The notes: generated from the letters alone by a model not told the origin. A stretch of 14,011 nt of DNA from Arcobacter sp. UBA7394 (GCA_002470185.1 DKNG01000115.1:1-14011); one strand, 5' to 3'; shown: positions 1-7,027, counted from the stretch's first letter. Translations and numbers: made by a program.

Positions 1-731
1 TCTTTTTCTAAATAATCTTCATGAACCAAATATTTATATGTTGCTGATAATGCACTGATAATAAATACATTTACGAATAAAGTTAATAGTGAGTTTAAAA
101 AACTTAGTTTAGTTGAAATAACCGCAGTCAAAAATTCAATTGCTATCCCATAAACAAAAGAAATTATTGAGGCAACTATTGAAGGAATAATTACTATTGT
201 TAACATACATAAAATTTTGTATTTTGAAGTTATATTCCATGAATCTAAAAAACTCAATTCTTGATCAAGGGCAATTGCAGGTAAAACTAAAGATAATCTA
301 ACAAAAAGAAAGATTCCCAATATTACAGAGAATGCAACAGTAAGAGGCATAAATAAAGCACTATTTGAATTAACAAATACAGAAAGAACTAATATAATAA
401 ACGTTAGAACTATTGAAATTAAAATAATAATCAAAAAAGTATAAATAAGAAATTTAAACTCTCTTTTTCCAAACTTATATAGACCCCAAGTAGGAACAGC
501 ATTCTCGTTCATTAGTAGAATCCTGTGTGTTGTTATAGAAACTAATATATTTATAGCAAACAAAATTAGTGCCAAGACAATATAAAAAAACTTGTTTCCA
601 TCTTGTAAAAAATTAATACTAGCAATATCAATACTAACAATTAACAGAAACGGTATTAACAAAGCTTTTAAAAGTTCGTGTTTCTTTTTTAAAATTCCGT
701 TAAAAGTTTCCCCTACTATTTTTTTATACAT
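1..731 (-). CDS. Multi-pass integral membrane protein, 3' end outside window
   Basis: This reading frame is open for 243 codons from an ATG at 731 to the window edge, so the C-terminus is missing. The start is supported by AGGTGA, which ends 3 nt before the ATG (735-740). The protein begins MYKKIVGETF. A short charged N-terminus is followed by strongly hydrophobic stretches at roughly residues 23-40, 48-66, 94-116, 123-150, 169-195 and 210-228. I see no catalytic motif. The arrangement (amphipathic N-terminus, about six helices, a 'LPAIALDQE' segment between helices) resembles uncharacterised bacterial inner-membrane proteins of the glycerophosphodiester phosphodiesterase membrane-domain/YciC type, but I do not recognise the family with certainty. 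It is transcribed divergently from the small peptide gene at 838. No function is claimed. Confidence 0.8.
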   Translation of the reverse strand, partial: MYKKIVGETFNGILKKKHELLKALLIPFLLIVSIDIASINFLQDGNKFFYIVLALILFAINILVSITTHRILLMNENAVPTWGLYKFGKREFKFLIYTFLIIILISIVLTFIILVLSVFVNSNSALFMPLTVAFSVILGIFLFVRLSLVLPAIALDQELSFLDSWNITSKYKILCMLTIVIIPSIVASIISFVYGIAIEFLTAVISTKLSFLNSLLTLFVNVFIISALSATYKYLVHEDYLEK

Positions 732-837
732 TCTTCACCTTCAAATTTTTATTATTTGCACATTTTTAATACTAAATTTGACAAAAAAATAGTTTTTATA
801 TATATTCATACAACAAATACAAAATAAGGTGAACTAA

Positions 838-942
838 ATGGAGATTATTTACAAAACATTTGAAGTAGGTATTATAATATTTTTTATTTTTATGTTAATT
901 AGATTTTTAAAATGTAGATTTGGAAAGTGTGATATCAAATAA
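838..942 (+). CDS. Small single-span membrane peptide, 34 residues
   Basis: A short frame, MEIIYKTFEVG... to ...GKCDIK, starts at an ATG preceded by AGGTG with 6-nt spacing. It stops at 940-942, inside the 5' half of a perfect hairpin (927-950). Residues about 10-23 are almost purely hydrophobic (Ile/Phe/Leu/Met) and are followed by a basic, Cys-containing tail (RFLKCRFGKC). This looks like a single membrane helix with a cytoplasmic positive tail. A good ribosome-binding site, a plausible helix and an immediate terminator together argue for a real small gene. Codon evidence is weak at this length. The divergent neighbour at 731 is also a membrane protein, and the two share a 106-nt upstream region. 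Function unknown. Confidence 0.5.
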   Translation: MEIIYKTFEVGIIIFFIFMLIRFLKCRFGKCDIK

Positions 943-950
943 TATCACAC
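927..950. terminator. Hairpin between convergent genes
   Basis: GTGTGATAT (927-935) and ATATCACAC (942-950) form a perfect 9-bp stem with a 6-nt loop. The stem lies between the convergent ends of the small peptide gene (stop at 942) and the RidA-like gene (stop at 957). Only short T runs follow on either strand, so termination efficiency is uncertain, but placement suggests a bidirectional terminator. The 5' arm and loop overlap the last codons of the peptide gene. Confidence 0.6.
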
Positions 951-956
951 TTCAAA

Positions 957-1307
957 TTAAGCTTTAACAGCTGTAAATATAATTTCTACAAGTGTTCCTT
1001 CACTTGCCATGTTTGCTTCAACACAAGCTCTTGCAGGAGCATTAACATCTGCAACCCATAAATCCCATTCAGAATTAAAGTCAGCGAAATCTCTGTAAAT
1101 ATCTTTTAAGAAGATCTCAGCTCTTAAGAGATTACCTTTATTAGCACCAACATCAGCTAATCTTTTATCAGCAATTTCAAAAACTCTTTTAGCTTGTCCA
1201 TGAATATCTAAAGTTTTATCATCAGATACTATTCCAGCTAAATATACTGTTCCATTATGCTCAACAATTCTGCTCATTCTATCATTTACTTCCATTCTAT
1301 TAATCAA
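957..1307 (-). CDS. RidA/YjgF-family protein, YoaB-like
   Basis: This 116-residue protein belongs to the RidA (YjgF/YER057c/UK114) family of small trimeric proteins. The best-known members deaminate reactive enamine/imine intermediates from PLP enzymes. The length is right for a single chorismate-mutase-like fold. The C-terminal signature ARACVEA...VEI holds the conserved Arg that binds the substrate carboxylate. The pattern VYLAG...FLKDI..F...N..WD.WV resembles E. coli YoaB more than canonical RidA, so true RidA activity is not assured. I chose a TTG start at 1307 because AAGGAG lies 5 nt upstream; the ATG at 1295 is 17 nt from it. The start also matches, from memory, the N-terminal length of YoaB. 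The gene appears monocistronic with its own -10 (1336-1341). Confidence 0.9.
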   Translation of the reverse strand: MINRMEVNDRMSRIVEHNGTVYLAGIVSDDKTLDIHGQAKRVFEIADKRLADVGANKGNLLRAEIFLKDIYRDFADFNSEWDLWVADVNAPARACVEANMASEGTLVEIIFTAVKA

Positions 1308-1335
1308 AAGTACTCCTTATAAGTTATTTCTGAAA

Positions 1336-1341
1336 ATTATA
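1336..1341 (-). promoter_or_regulatory. -10 element for the RidA-like gene
   Basis: TATAAT on the minus strand, preceded by TGT (partly extended -10). It would start transcription near 1329 and give a leader of about 22 nt containing the AAGGAG site. No clear -35 is visible. Confidence 0.5.
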
Positions 1342-1384
1342 ACACAAAATATAAAATTTAATACTAAATTAATATTAATTAATA

Positions 1385-1390
1385 TATTAT
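1385..1390 (+). promoter_or_regulatory. Candidate -10 element for the tRNA cluster
   Basis: TATTAT lies about 19 nt upstream of the tRNA-Tyr gene within an extremely AT-rich stretch (about 1337-1392), placing a start near 1397. Similar hexamers overlap it, so the exact site is uncertain. Confidence 0.35.
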
Positions 1391-1408
1391 TTCAACCTTC
1401 AAACAAAT

Positions 1409-1493
1409 GGTGAGGTTGGAGAGTGGTCAAATCCTGCGGATTGTAAATCCGCCGCCTACGGCTTCGAAGGTTCAAATCCTTCTCTCACCACCA
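1409..1493 (+). tRNA. tRNA-Tyr (GTA)
   Basis: This is a class II cloverleaf with an encoded CCA. Acceptor GGTGAGG (1409-1415) pairs with TCTCACC (1483-1489); discriminator A1490 is followed by CCA. The anticodon loop TTGTAAA sits between CGGAT and ATCCG and gives anticodon GTA. The long variable arm (GCCTACGGC region) is as expected for bacterial tRNA-Tyr. The T arm is GAAGG-TTCAAAT-CCTTC. It is the first of three clustered tRNAs, 10 nt before tRNA-Leu. Confidence 0.96.
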
Positions 1494-1503
1494 TAAATAT
1501 AGT

Positions 1504-1590
1504 GCGAGTGTGGCGGAATAGGTAGACGCGTTGGACTTAAAATCCAATTCCGGTTTCGGAGTGTGAGTTCGATTCTCACCATTCGCACCA
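1504..1590 (+). tRNA. tRNA-Leu (TAA)
   Basis: Acceptor GCGAGTG (1504-1510) pairs with CATTCGC (1580-1586); discriminator A1587 precedes an encoded CCA. The anticodon loop CTTAAAA between TTGGA and TCCAA gives TAA. The D arm has the Leu-type TGGCGGAATAGGTAGACGCG. A long variable arm (class II) and the T arm GTGAG-TTCGATT-CTCAC complete the fold. An alternative acceptor pairing starting at 1502 was discarded because it leaves no CCA. Confidence 0.96.
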
Positions 1591-1604
1591 CTATTATTAA
1601 TTGC

Positions 1605-1693
1605 AGAGAGTTGACAGAGTTGGTCGAATGTACCGGTTTTGAAAACCGGCGAGGTTCACGCCTCCGGGGGTTCGAATCCCCCACTCTCTGCCA
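1605..1693 (+). tRNA. tRNA-Ser (TGA)
   Basis: Acceptor AGAGAGT (1605-1611) pairs perfectly with ACTCTCT (1683-1689), followed by discriminator G1690, typical of serine tRNAs, and an encoded CCA. The anticodon loop TTTGAAA between CCGGT and ACCGG gives TGA. A GC-rich long variable arm (GAGG...CCTC) and T arm GGGGG-TTCGAAT-CCCCC are present. Its 3' end lies only 2 nt from the stop codon of the convergent gene at 1696, with no terminator between them. Confidence 0.96.
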
Positions 1694-1695
1694 TT

Positions 1696-2145
1696 TTATT
1701 CTTGTTTTTCCCCATTTTTATAAAAAATACTTTTATAAACTTTTCCTGATTCATCGTATATTCTTTCAATACCATGTTTTTTTCCATTGAGATAATTAGT
1801 TTTAATCATAACTTTTCCATTAATATAAAACTCTTTTTCAACTCCATCTTTTTTTGATTTTAAATATGAAGTAGTTTTCTTTAAAGCACCTCTTTTGTAA
1901 TACTCTTTTTTTACAGTATGATCTTTTGATAATTTATTTTCAATAGGAAGATTTAACAATTTATTTTGGTAGTCTTTAATATTTTCTTTTTTATATAAAA
2001 GATTTGGTTTTGATACTTTTATTGTCTGTTTTTTTTGATTTGAATTTGAAGCTGAACCAATAGGAGATATTTTCATCCATTTATCATTTGATAAAACAAC
2101 AATTGAAGAAAGAAGAAATATAATAATTACTTTTTTACATATCAA
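1696..2145 (-). CDS. Exported MORN-repeat (YwqK-like) protein
   Basis: This protein of about 149 residues begins with a basic cluster and a hydrophobic stretch (MICKKVIIIFLLSSIVVLS), read as an uncleaved anchor or signal peptide. A Lys/Asn-rich linker follows. The C-terminal 70 or so residues hold three MORN-like units, seen as repeated Y..G.......Y.NGKK.G spacing (YYKRG..., YINGK..., YDESGK...). Such repeats are short beta hairpins found in cell-envelope and protein-binding contexts; some databases label them YwqK 'antitoxin', but nothing here suggests a toxin partner. Start choice is uncertain. TTG at 2145 has AAAGAG 7 nt upstream and overlaps the previous gene's end by 11 nt. Another in-frame TTG at 2166 would add seven residues but lacks a Shine-Dalgarno site. 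It is the last gene of the operon with the two REC-PAS genes. Confidence 0.75.
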   Translation of the reverse strand: MICKKVIIIFLLSSIVVLSNDKWMKISPIGSASNSNQKKQTIKVSKPNLLYKKENIKDYQNKLLNLPIENKLSKDHTVKKEYYKRGALKKTTSYLKSKKDGVEKEFYINGKVMIKTNYLNGKKHGIERIYDESGKVYKSIFYKNGEKQE

Positions 2146-3370
2146 GCTGATTCTCTTTACTATCAATTGAATTCATCAGTTTTTCAATAATTTTCACTTG
2201 TTCTGCTAATTCTTTTGTAAGTGTTTTAATACTTTTATTTTTATCATTTAGTTCACCAGTTAGTTTTTCTAAACTCAAAACTGCAATATCATTCTTCTTT
2301 CGTACTTCTTTTTCATCTGCTAATACTACTTTAATTTTTTTACTTGCTTTATCACTAGTAACTTTTAATTTCTCTTCTACCCCAACTAGTTCATCTTTAA
2401 AATACTTAATTTGGTTCTTAAATTTAGCTCCACGTTGTTGTTCTGTTTTTACATTTGATTCTAAATTCTTATAAAAATTAATTTTATTTATAAGTGCATC
2501 AATTTTTTCTCTTGCTTCCATATTTATTCTTCTATTGGAATGCATATTTTTTGCAACTTTTTTCTTAAACTCTTTTTGTTCCAATTCATCTTCAGTTGCT
2601 AAAAAAGAAATCCACATAAACTCGCTTATTTCATTAGAGTTTTTCTTCAAGACTGGTATTACTGTTAGATAAACATAAAACTCACTCTTAGACTTAGTAA
2701 GTTGCTTTAGTTTCCCTTCCCAAATATTACCTTCTTTAATACTTTTATATAAATCTTCATAAATAAGTTTATTTGTAGCATCATCTTTTATTAATTCATG
2801 TTTATTATTTACTAACTCTTCTTTAGAATATTCTGTAATCTCAGTAAAATACTTATTACAAAATATGATTTCACCATCAAGATTAGTTTTACTTACAAGG
2901 GCAACTTCATTTATCACACTTCTTATATCTTCCAAATCTTTTTGGGTTTCTTCTCTTAATTTATCAAAATATTTATTCTGACAAATTCTTTCAACTGAAA
3001 ATACTAAATCTTTAGCATTAATAGGCTTTTGTAAATAGTCACTTGCTTTATATTCAATTGCACTAAGTAAGGGTTCTACTTCAATTTTATTTGTAGTAAG
3101 AATAATAGGGATATTCTTGTCAATTTTTCTAATTTCTTCAAGAAGTTTAAGTCCTGACATGTCTTTTAAATCAACATCAATAATAACTAAATTAAGAATA
3201 TTTTCACCGTTTTGATCTTTTTTAAAAGCTTCTAAAGACTTAATTCCAGAGTCTAAGGAGTTTACTGTTTTGAATTGTTTACTTAAGATTTCGCTAAAGT
3301 ATGTATTAATTTCAGTATCACTTTCTACATATAAAATATCTAAAGTTTTTAGAAAAGCATAATTAAACAT
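2135..3370 (-). CDS. Response regulator: REC, PAS, C-terminal coiled coil (D65 intact)
   Basis: This 411-residue protein has three parts. Residues about 8-130 are a receiver domain with acidic residues E16/D18, phospho-acceptor D65 (IIDVDLKDMSG), T92/T93 and K115-P116. Residues about 150-265 are a PAS fold (LDGEIIFCNKYFTEITEYSKEEL), of a type that can bind a cofactor or ligand. Residues about 268-411 are highly charged, Lys/Glu-rich coiled coil. No kinase, DNA-binding, GGDEF or methyltransferase domain is present, so output is probably by protein-protein contact or oligomerisation. It is a clear tandem paralog of the gene at 3376-4629. The two share domain order, length (411 and 417) and the KASKKI segment in the coiled coil. 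Its start lies 5 nt after the paralog's stop, with AAAGG inside the paralog's last codons, implying translational coupling. It is probably cytoplasmic. Confidence 0.88.
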   Translation of the reverse strand: MFNYAFLKTLDILYVESDTEINTYFSEILSKQFKTVNSLDSGIKSLEAFKKDQNGENILNLVIIDVDLKDMSGLKLLEEIRKIDKNIPIILTTNKIEVEPLLSAIEYKASDYLQKPINAKDLVFSVERICQNKYFDKLREETQKDLEDIRSVINEVALVSKTNLDGEIIFCNKYFTEITEYSKEELVNNKHELIKDDATNKLIYEDLYKSIKEGNIWEGKLKQLTKSKSEFYVYLTVIPVLKKNSNEISEFMWISFLATEDELEQKEFKKKVAKNMHSNRRINMEAREKIDALINKINFYKNLESNVKTEQQRGAKFKNQIKYFKDELVGVEEKLKVTSDKASKKIKVVLADEKEVRKKNDIAVLSLEKLTGELNDKNKSIKTLTKELAEQVKIIEKLMNSIDSKENQLDM

Positions 3371-3375
3371 TTTTA

Positions 3376-4629
3376 TTAACCTTTCTTTTCAACTAATTGT
3401 TCAGTTCTGTGTTGAACAACATCTTCTAGGTCTTTTATTTTTAATGACTTCTCTTTTATTTCTTCTTTTATTTTTAAAATATAAGCCTCTCTAATTTTTA
3501 TTTCTTCTGAGACTTTAACAATCTTCTTAGAGGCTTTTTCTTCAGAATCTCTCATATCTGCTGTCATAATTGATATTTTATTAATTTTATCATTTACTCC
3601 ATAGGTTAATTGTTCAAATCTTTTTCTTCCAGCTTTAAGTCTATTTTCTAGCTTTTGTAGTTCTGAATATTGTTCGATATTAGATACTTTTTGTTTATTG
3701 AAATACTCTTCAATATTTTCATATCCTTTGTATCGCTCAAGTACTCGTTCTAATTCATCAATTTTTTGCTGAGCTACTTTATTTACTCTTTTTGTTTCTT
3801 GTAAGTTAAAAAGAACTTTCTTTTTATATTCTCTTTTTTCACTCTCTTCTTTTGTAGTAAGAAAATTAACACTAATAAACTTTCTAATATCTTGTGTATC
3901 CTCATCTAAGACAGGAATAATCGTAGAGTTAGAAAAAAATGCAGCTCCACTTTTTGTAATATATTTTGTTTTACCTTGCCATTTTTCTTTTGATTGTAAA
4001 GTTTTCCATTGTTCATCTAAAATCGAACTAGCCATATCAGGATGAAAGATTATTCTATAGTTAAATCCTATAATATCTTCATCTTCACATTTTACTAATT
4101 CTCTCAAGAAATCATTTATATATATAATATTTCCTTCTTTATCAAAGATGAAAACAACTGCTACTTTATTAATGATATTTAAATAATCCTCAACTTCATT
4201 TTGAGACTCTATAATTTCATCTTCTTGTTTTTTTGTTTGGCAAACTTCTTGAACTTTTATTAATACCTCATCTAAGTTTAGAGGTTTCATAAAATAAGCT
4301 GTAACATCTTGTCTTAGGGATTCAAGTAATAAATCAATATCATTACTCTCAGTGAAAAAAATAAAAGGTAAGTTCTTATCGATAGTTCTAATTTTTGTTA
4401 ATAAATCAAGGCCAGTAAAATCATCAAATTGTGATTCGCTAATAATTACATCAATTGTAATATTATCTTTATTACATTGATTAAATATAATTAATGCTTC
4501 TTTTGCATCATTAGCTATAAAAACTTTTTTAAAATATTTATTTAAAATAGAAGAAAATTCTGCTTTTAACTCTACATCATTCTCAACATATAAAATTGTA
4601 AGTGTTTTAAAAAAATTCTCATTTAGCAT
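3376..4629 (-). CDS. Pseudo-receiver paralog: REC (Glu at phospho-site), PAS, coiled coil
   Basis: This 417-residue protein has the same layout as its downstream neighbour: receiver (about 8-130), PAS (about 150-265) and long coiled coil (about 270-417). The receiver keeps E16/D18, T93 and K115-P116. The phospho-acceptor position, aligned by the following DDFTG, is Glu65 (codon GAA at 4435-4437) instead of Asp. A Glu here cannot be phosphorylated normally and often mimics the phosphorylated state, so this receiver is probably locked or phosphorylation-independent. That consequence is inference; the substitution is read directly. There is no output domain. The two paralogs may form hetero-oligomers through their coiled coils. 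ATG at 4629 is the only good in-frame start but has no Shine-Dalgarno site within 15 nt; see the leader feature at 4630-4702. Confidence 0.87.
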   Translation of the reverse strand: MLNENFFKTLTILYVENDVELKAEFSSILNKYFKKVFIANDAKEALIIFNQCNKDNITIDVIISESQFDDFTGLDLLTKIRTIDKNLPFIFFTESNDIDLLLESLRQDVTAYFMKPLNLDEVLIKVQEVCQTKKQEDEIIESQNEVEDYLNIINKVAVVFIFDKEGNIIYINDFLRELVKCEDEDIIGFNYRIIFHPDMASSILDEQWKTLQSKEKWQGKTKYITKSGAAFFSNSTIIPVLDEDTQDIRKFISVNFLTTKEESEKREYKKKVLFNLQETKRVNKVAQQKIDELERVLERYKGYENIEEYFNKQKVSNIEQYSELQKLENRLKAGRKRFEQLTYGVNDKINKISIMTADMRDSEEKASKKIVKVSEEIKIREAYILKIKEEIKEKSLKIKDLEDVVQHRTEQLVEKKG

Positions 4630-4702
4630 AATTAAACATTACTTATATATATAAAATATATATAAATTCTCCTTTTCGAATTTATGTTTATATGTTACTA
4701 TA
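4630..4702 (-). promoter_or_regulatory. Leader with AU hairpin between Shine-Dalgarno and start
   Basis: A -10-like TATAGT lies at 4702-4697 on the minus strand. AGGAG (4673-4669) is 39 nt upstream of the start at 4629, too far to serve directly. Between them is a perfect inverted repeat, TTATATATAT/ATATATATAA (4643-4665, 3-nt loop). If it folds, AGGAG lies 6 nt from another ATG (4639) that encodes only MFNYAK and a stop and overlaps the true start. This suggests structure-dependent or coupled initiation. Confidence 0.4.
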
Positions 4703-4765
4703 ATAATTTTAACTATTTCTTATAAAAATAACTCTTTTTTATCCTTTTCTACAAATATCTCTTAT

Positions 4766-5197
4766 CTAAATAATGTTTTTTATTCTTTTTGTAGCTAATA
4801 CACTTAAATATGACTGTTCTTGATATTTTTTTAGTTTCGTAGGAAATACTATTGTATTCTTTTTTTCAAAAGAACTTATGCTTTGTGATGAGATAAGTTC
4901 AACTTCACATTCACTATTTATTTGAATTAAACCTTCCATTTTAAAGGTAACTGCACCACCTGAAAAAGTACCTTTTTTTGCTCTTTTTTTAATAAAAACT
5001 TTTTCTATTTCATTATCTTTTAGAAATGAATTAATTGAAGAAGAAAACTTTAATATATCTTCTTGGCTTTCATCATCTTCTAAAGTAATTTTTTTTATTT
5101 TTAAATCTATATAATCGATAATATCATCATCTTCTCTAAAATCTATAACACTTAATATTGTATTACTAGCTTTCAATTCGATACCACATAATTTCAT
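4766..5197 (-). CDS. DUF3010-like protein
   Basis: This 143-residue soluble protein begins MKLCGIELKAS. The features C-G-x-E-L-K, DDESQEDI, VFIKKRAKKGTFSGGAV, FKMEGLIQ and EVELIS match, from memory, the DUF3010 family of small uncharacterised bacterial proteins. Those have a possible RNase-H-like fold, with acidic positions near the N-terminus and in the middle. The molecular function is unknown and nothing here adds to it. The start was set at the ATG at 5197, because AAGGA is 6 nt upstream of it. The ATG at 5203 directly abuts the AAGGA and would add only two residues. It sits alone between signalling operons with its own -10 boxes and has no obvious functional tie to them. Confidence 0.75.
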   Translation of the reverse strand: MKLCGIELKASNTILSVIDFREDDDIIDYIDLKIKKITLEDDESQEDILKFSSSINSFLKDNEIEKVFIKKRAKKGTFSGGAVTFKMEGLIQINSECEVELISSQSISSFEKKNTIVFPTKLKKYQEQSYLSVLATKRIKNII

Positions 5198-5226
5198 AAT
5201 CATTCCTTGTTAATTAAACTAGAAGG

Positions 5227-5261
5227 ATTATATAACAATAAATTTTTATTGCTTAATTATA
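5227..5261 (-). promoter_or_regulatory. Two -10 boxes upstream of the DUF3010-like gene
   Basis: Two perfect TATAAT hexamers occur on the minus strand (5261-5256 and 5232-5227). The nearer one gives a leader of about 23 nt holding AAGGA. Between them lies an inverted repeat, CAATAAA/TTTATTG (5236-5251). It could act as a weak terminator for the upstream REC-GGDEF-EAL gene, though it is AT-only apart from one pair and has no T tract. Confidence 0.45.
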
Positions 5262-5278
5262 TGTCATTTTGTAATATT

Positions 5279-7027
5279 TTATATATTTAATAAGGGTTCA
5301 GAGAAATAATAACCCTGAAATTCGTCTACTCCTAATTCTACTAAAACATCAAATACTTCCTTATTATGTACAAATTCTGCAATTGTTTTAATATTCAACT
5401 CTTTAGAAGCAACTATTATACCTTTTACTATTGTATATGCTTTTGCATCATTGTGAATATTTTTAATAAAAGATCCATCAATTTTTATATAATCAGGTTC
5501 AATAGCAATTATATTAGAAAAATTAGAATGCCCTGTACCAAAGTCATCAATGGCAATCCTAACACCAAATTTTCTAAAATCACTAACAAATTTTTGCATA
5601 ATTTCTAAATCTTCAATACTCTCTGTTTCTAGTATCTCAATTATTAACCTACTTCCAATTTTTTTAAATCTTGTAAGATTTTCTTTTATTATATTTATTA
5701 GGGTTTTATTATATATATCTTCATAAGATAAGTTTATTGAAAAATCTTCTTTTCTATTGTACATAGTAATAAAACTCTTTTCAATTAAAATAGACATCAT
5801 CGAATTATAATGTTTAGTTTTTTTAGATGGTTCTAGGAACTCAAAGGGTGAAATTATATTAAGTGTATCATTTGTTTTCTCCCCTACTCTCATTAGAACT
5901 TCAAATTTTAATACATTTTCATCTTTATCAACTATTGGCTGGTATGCAGGGAGAATCATGTCATTCTCAATTGCTGTTTTAAGCCTTGGGGACCATTTTA
6001 AAACATCATTAATAGAACTTGATAAATCTAAAGTATTATTATAAATCACGTAATTTAGTCTATGCTTCTTGGCATGTCTTAAAGCCATCCCTGCACTAAC
6101 ATAAGGATTCTTTTCTGCGATTGATAGACCTATAGTAGCATTTAAATCAATTGATTCATTTTCATTAACAGTAAAGTTATACTCTTTTATAATTGATATT
6201 AATTTAAATAAATCTTTTTCATAAGATTGTAAATAGTAGTTATCATCAATCTCTTTAAATAACACAAATTCATCTGCATAAACTCTATATAAATTATAGT
6301 CTAAAGTAGAATTAAAAATATTTAGACACTGTGCAAATTGTGTTAATAAAGAGTTTGAGTTTTTAAAGCCATATAAATTATTAATATTATGAAAAGAATC
6401 TAAATTAACAACAAAGAATATAGATAAGCTTGAGTCATCTATATTTTTCATTAAAGAGTAATAACTTTTTAAACCGGTTAACTTATCATTATAAAGTAAA
6501 TCTACTAATTCTTGAGTTCTTTCACTTACTTTCTTTTCTAGTAAATTATTAGAATCCGTTAAGTCTTCATTTAACTCTTTTATATTTTCATTATATTGTC
6601 TAACAATATTCGAGTTATATATATCTTGGCAAACCCTTGTTAGTGTTTTGATAGTATTCTCAAAACTCATTGGTTTTTGGATAAAAGAACTCACTCCAAT
6701 ATTCAGAAGATCAATAAGGTTTCTTGGGTCATTATAAGCTGAAACAATTACTAGTTCTTGTTTATCATTTATCTCAAAAATATTTTTACTAAGTTCTACT
6801 CCATTCATTTTTGGCATATTTATATCACTAATAACTACATCATAAAATGAGTTATGTGTTTGATAATATTCATTATATTTTGATAAGCCATCTAATCCGT
6901 CAGAAGCAATATCTACGATTGCAAAGATTTCTTCTAAAAGTTTTGCGGTCACTTCTTTTGAAATATCATCTTCAACATATAAAACAGTTAGGTTTTTTGA
7001 ATATTGTAAAAGATCTTTTAAATTCAT
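5279..7027 (-). CDS. REC-GGDEF-EAL protein, probable c-di-GMP phosphodiesterase
   Basis: This 582-residue protein has an N-terminal receiver (about 13-130: E19 D20 D21, acceptor D68, S96, K118). A coiled-coil linker (about 140-178) leads to a GGDEF domain (about 178-335) and an EAL domain (about 345-580). The GGDEF signature is YADEF (250-254), lacking both glycines of the active loop, so cyclase activity is unlikely. The EAL domain looks complete: E376 (EVL in place of EAL), N432, E464, D494-D495 (DDFGTG), K515, E551 and Q571. The likely reaction is c-di-GMP to pGpG, with the degenerate GGDEF possibly a GTP-sensing or structural module (inference). Start ATG has AAGGA at 6 nt. It lies 13 nt downstream of the single receiver at 7041, with which it is probably co-transcribed, and phosphorylation would tie a kinase signal to c-di-GMP. 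Confidence 0.92.
   Translation of the reverse strand: MNLKDLLQYSKNLTVLYVEDDISKEVTAKLLEEIFAIVDIASDGLDGLSKYNEYYQTHNSFYDVVISDINMPKMNGVELSKNIFEINDKQELVIVSAYNDPRNLIDLLNIGVSSFIQKPMSFENTIKTLTRVCQDIYNSNIVRQYNENIKELNEDLTDSNNLLEKKVSERTQELVDLLYNDKLTGLKSYYSLMKNIDDSSLSIFFVVNLDSFHNINNLYGFKNSNSLLTQFAQCLNIFNSTLDYNLYRVYADEFVLFKEIDDNYYLQSYEKDLFKLISIIKEYNFTVNENESIDLNATIGLSIAEKNPYVSAGMALRHAKKHRLNYVIYNNTLDLSSSINDVLKWSPRLKTAIENDMILPAYQPIVDKDENVLKFEVLMRVGEKTNDTLNIISPFEFLEPSKKTKHYNSMMSILIEKSFITMYNRKEDFSINLSYEDIYNKTLINIIKENLTRFKKIGSRLIIEILETESIEDLEIMQKFVSDFRKFGVRIAIDDFGTGHSNFSNIIAIEPDYIKIDGSFIKNIHNDAKAYTIVKGIIVASKELNIKTIAEFVHNKEVFDVLVELGVDEFQGYYFSEPLLNI

Noticed and set aside
592..792. Open frame of 66 codons on the plus strand
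   Set aside because: It lies antisense to the start of the membrane-protein gene (1-731), has no ribosome-binding site, and its hydrophobic content is explained by the AT-rich complement.
1472..1790. Overlapping open frames across the tRNA genes on both strands
   Set aside because: They are made of tRNA-Leu and tRNA-Ser sequence and part of the MORN-repeat gene's complement.
1696..2145. Toxin-antitoxin module (YwqK 'antitoxin' label)
   Set aside because: The MORN-like repeats explain the similarity. There is a signal-type N-terminus and no toxin-like neighbour.
5182..5188. Another TACCACA heptamer
   Set aside because: It lies inside the DUF3010-like gene's coding sequence (Cys-Gly-Ile codons), without a partner repeat or a -10 at 9 nt.
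5366..5608. 80-codon frame on the plus strand
   Set aside because: It is antisense to the conserved EAL domain; no start signals or recognisable protein features.
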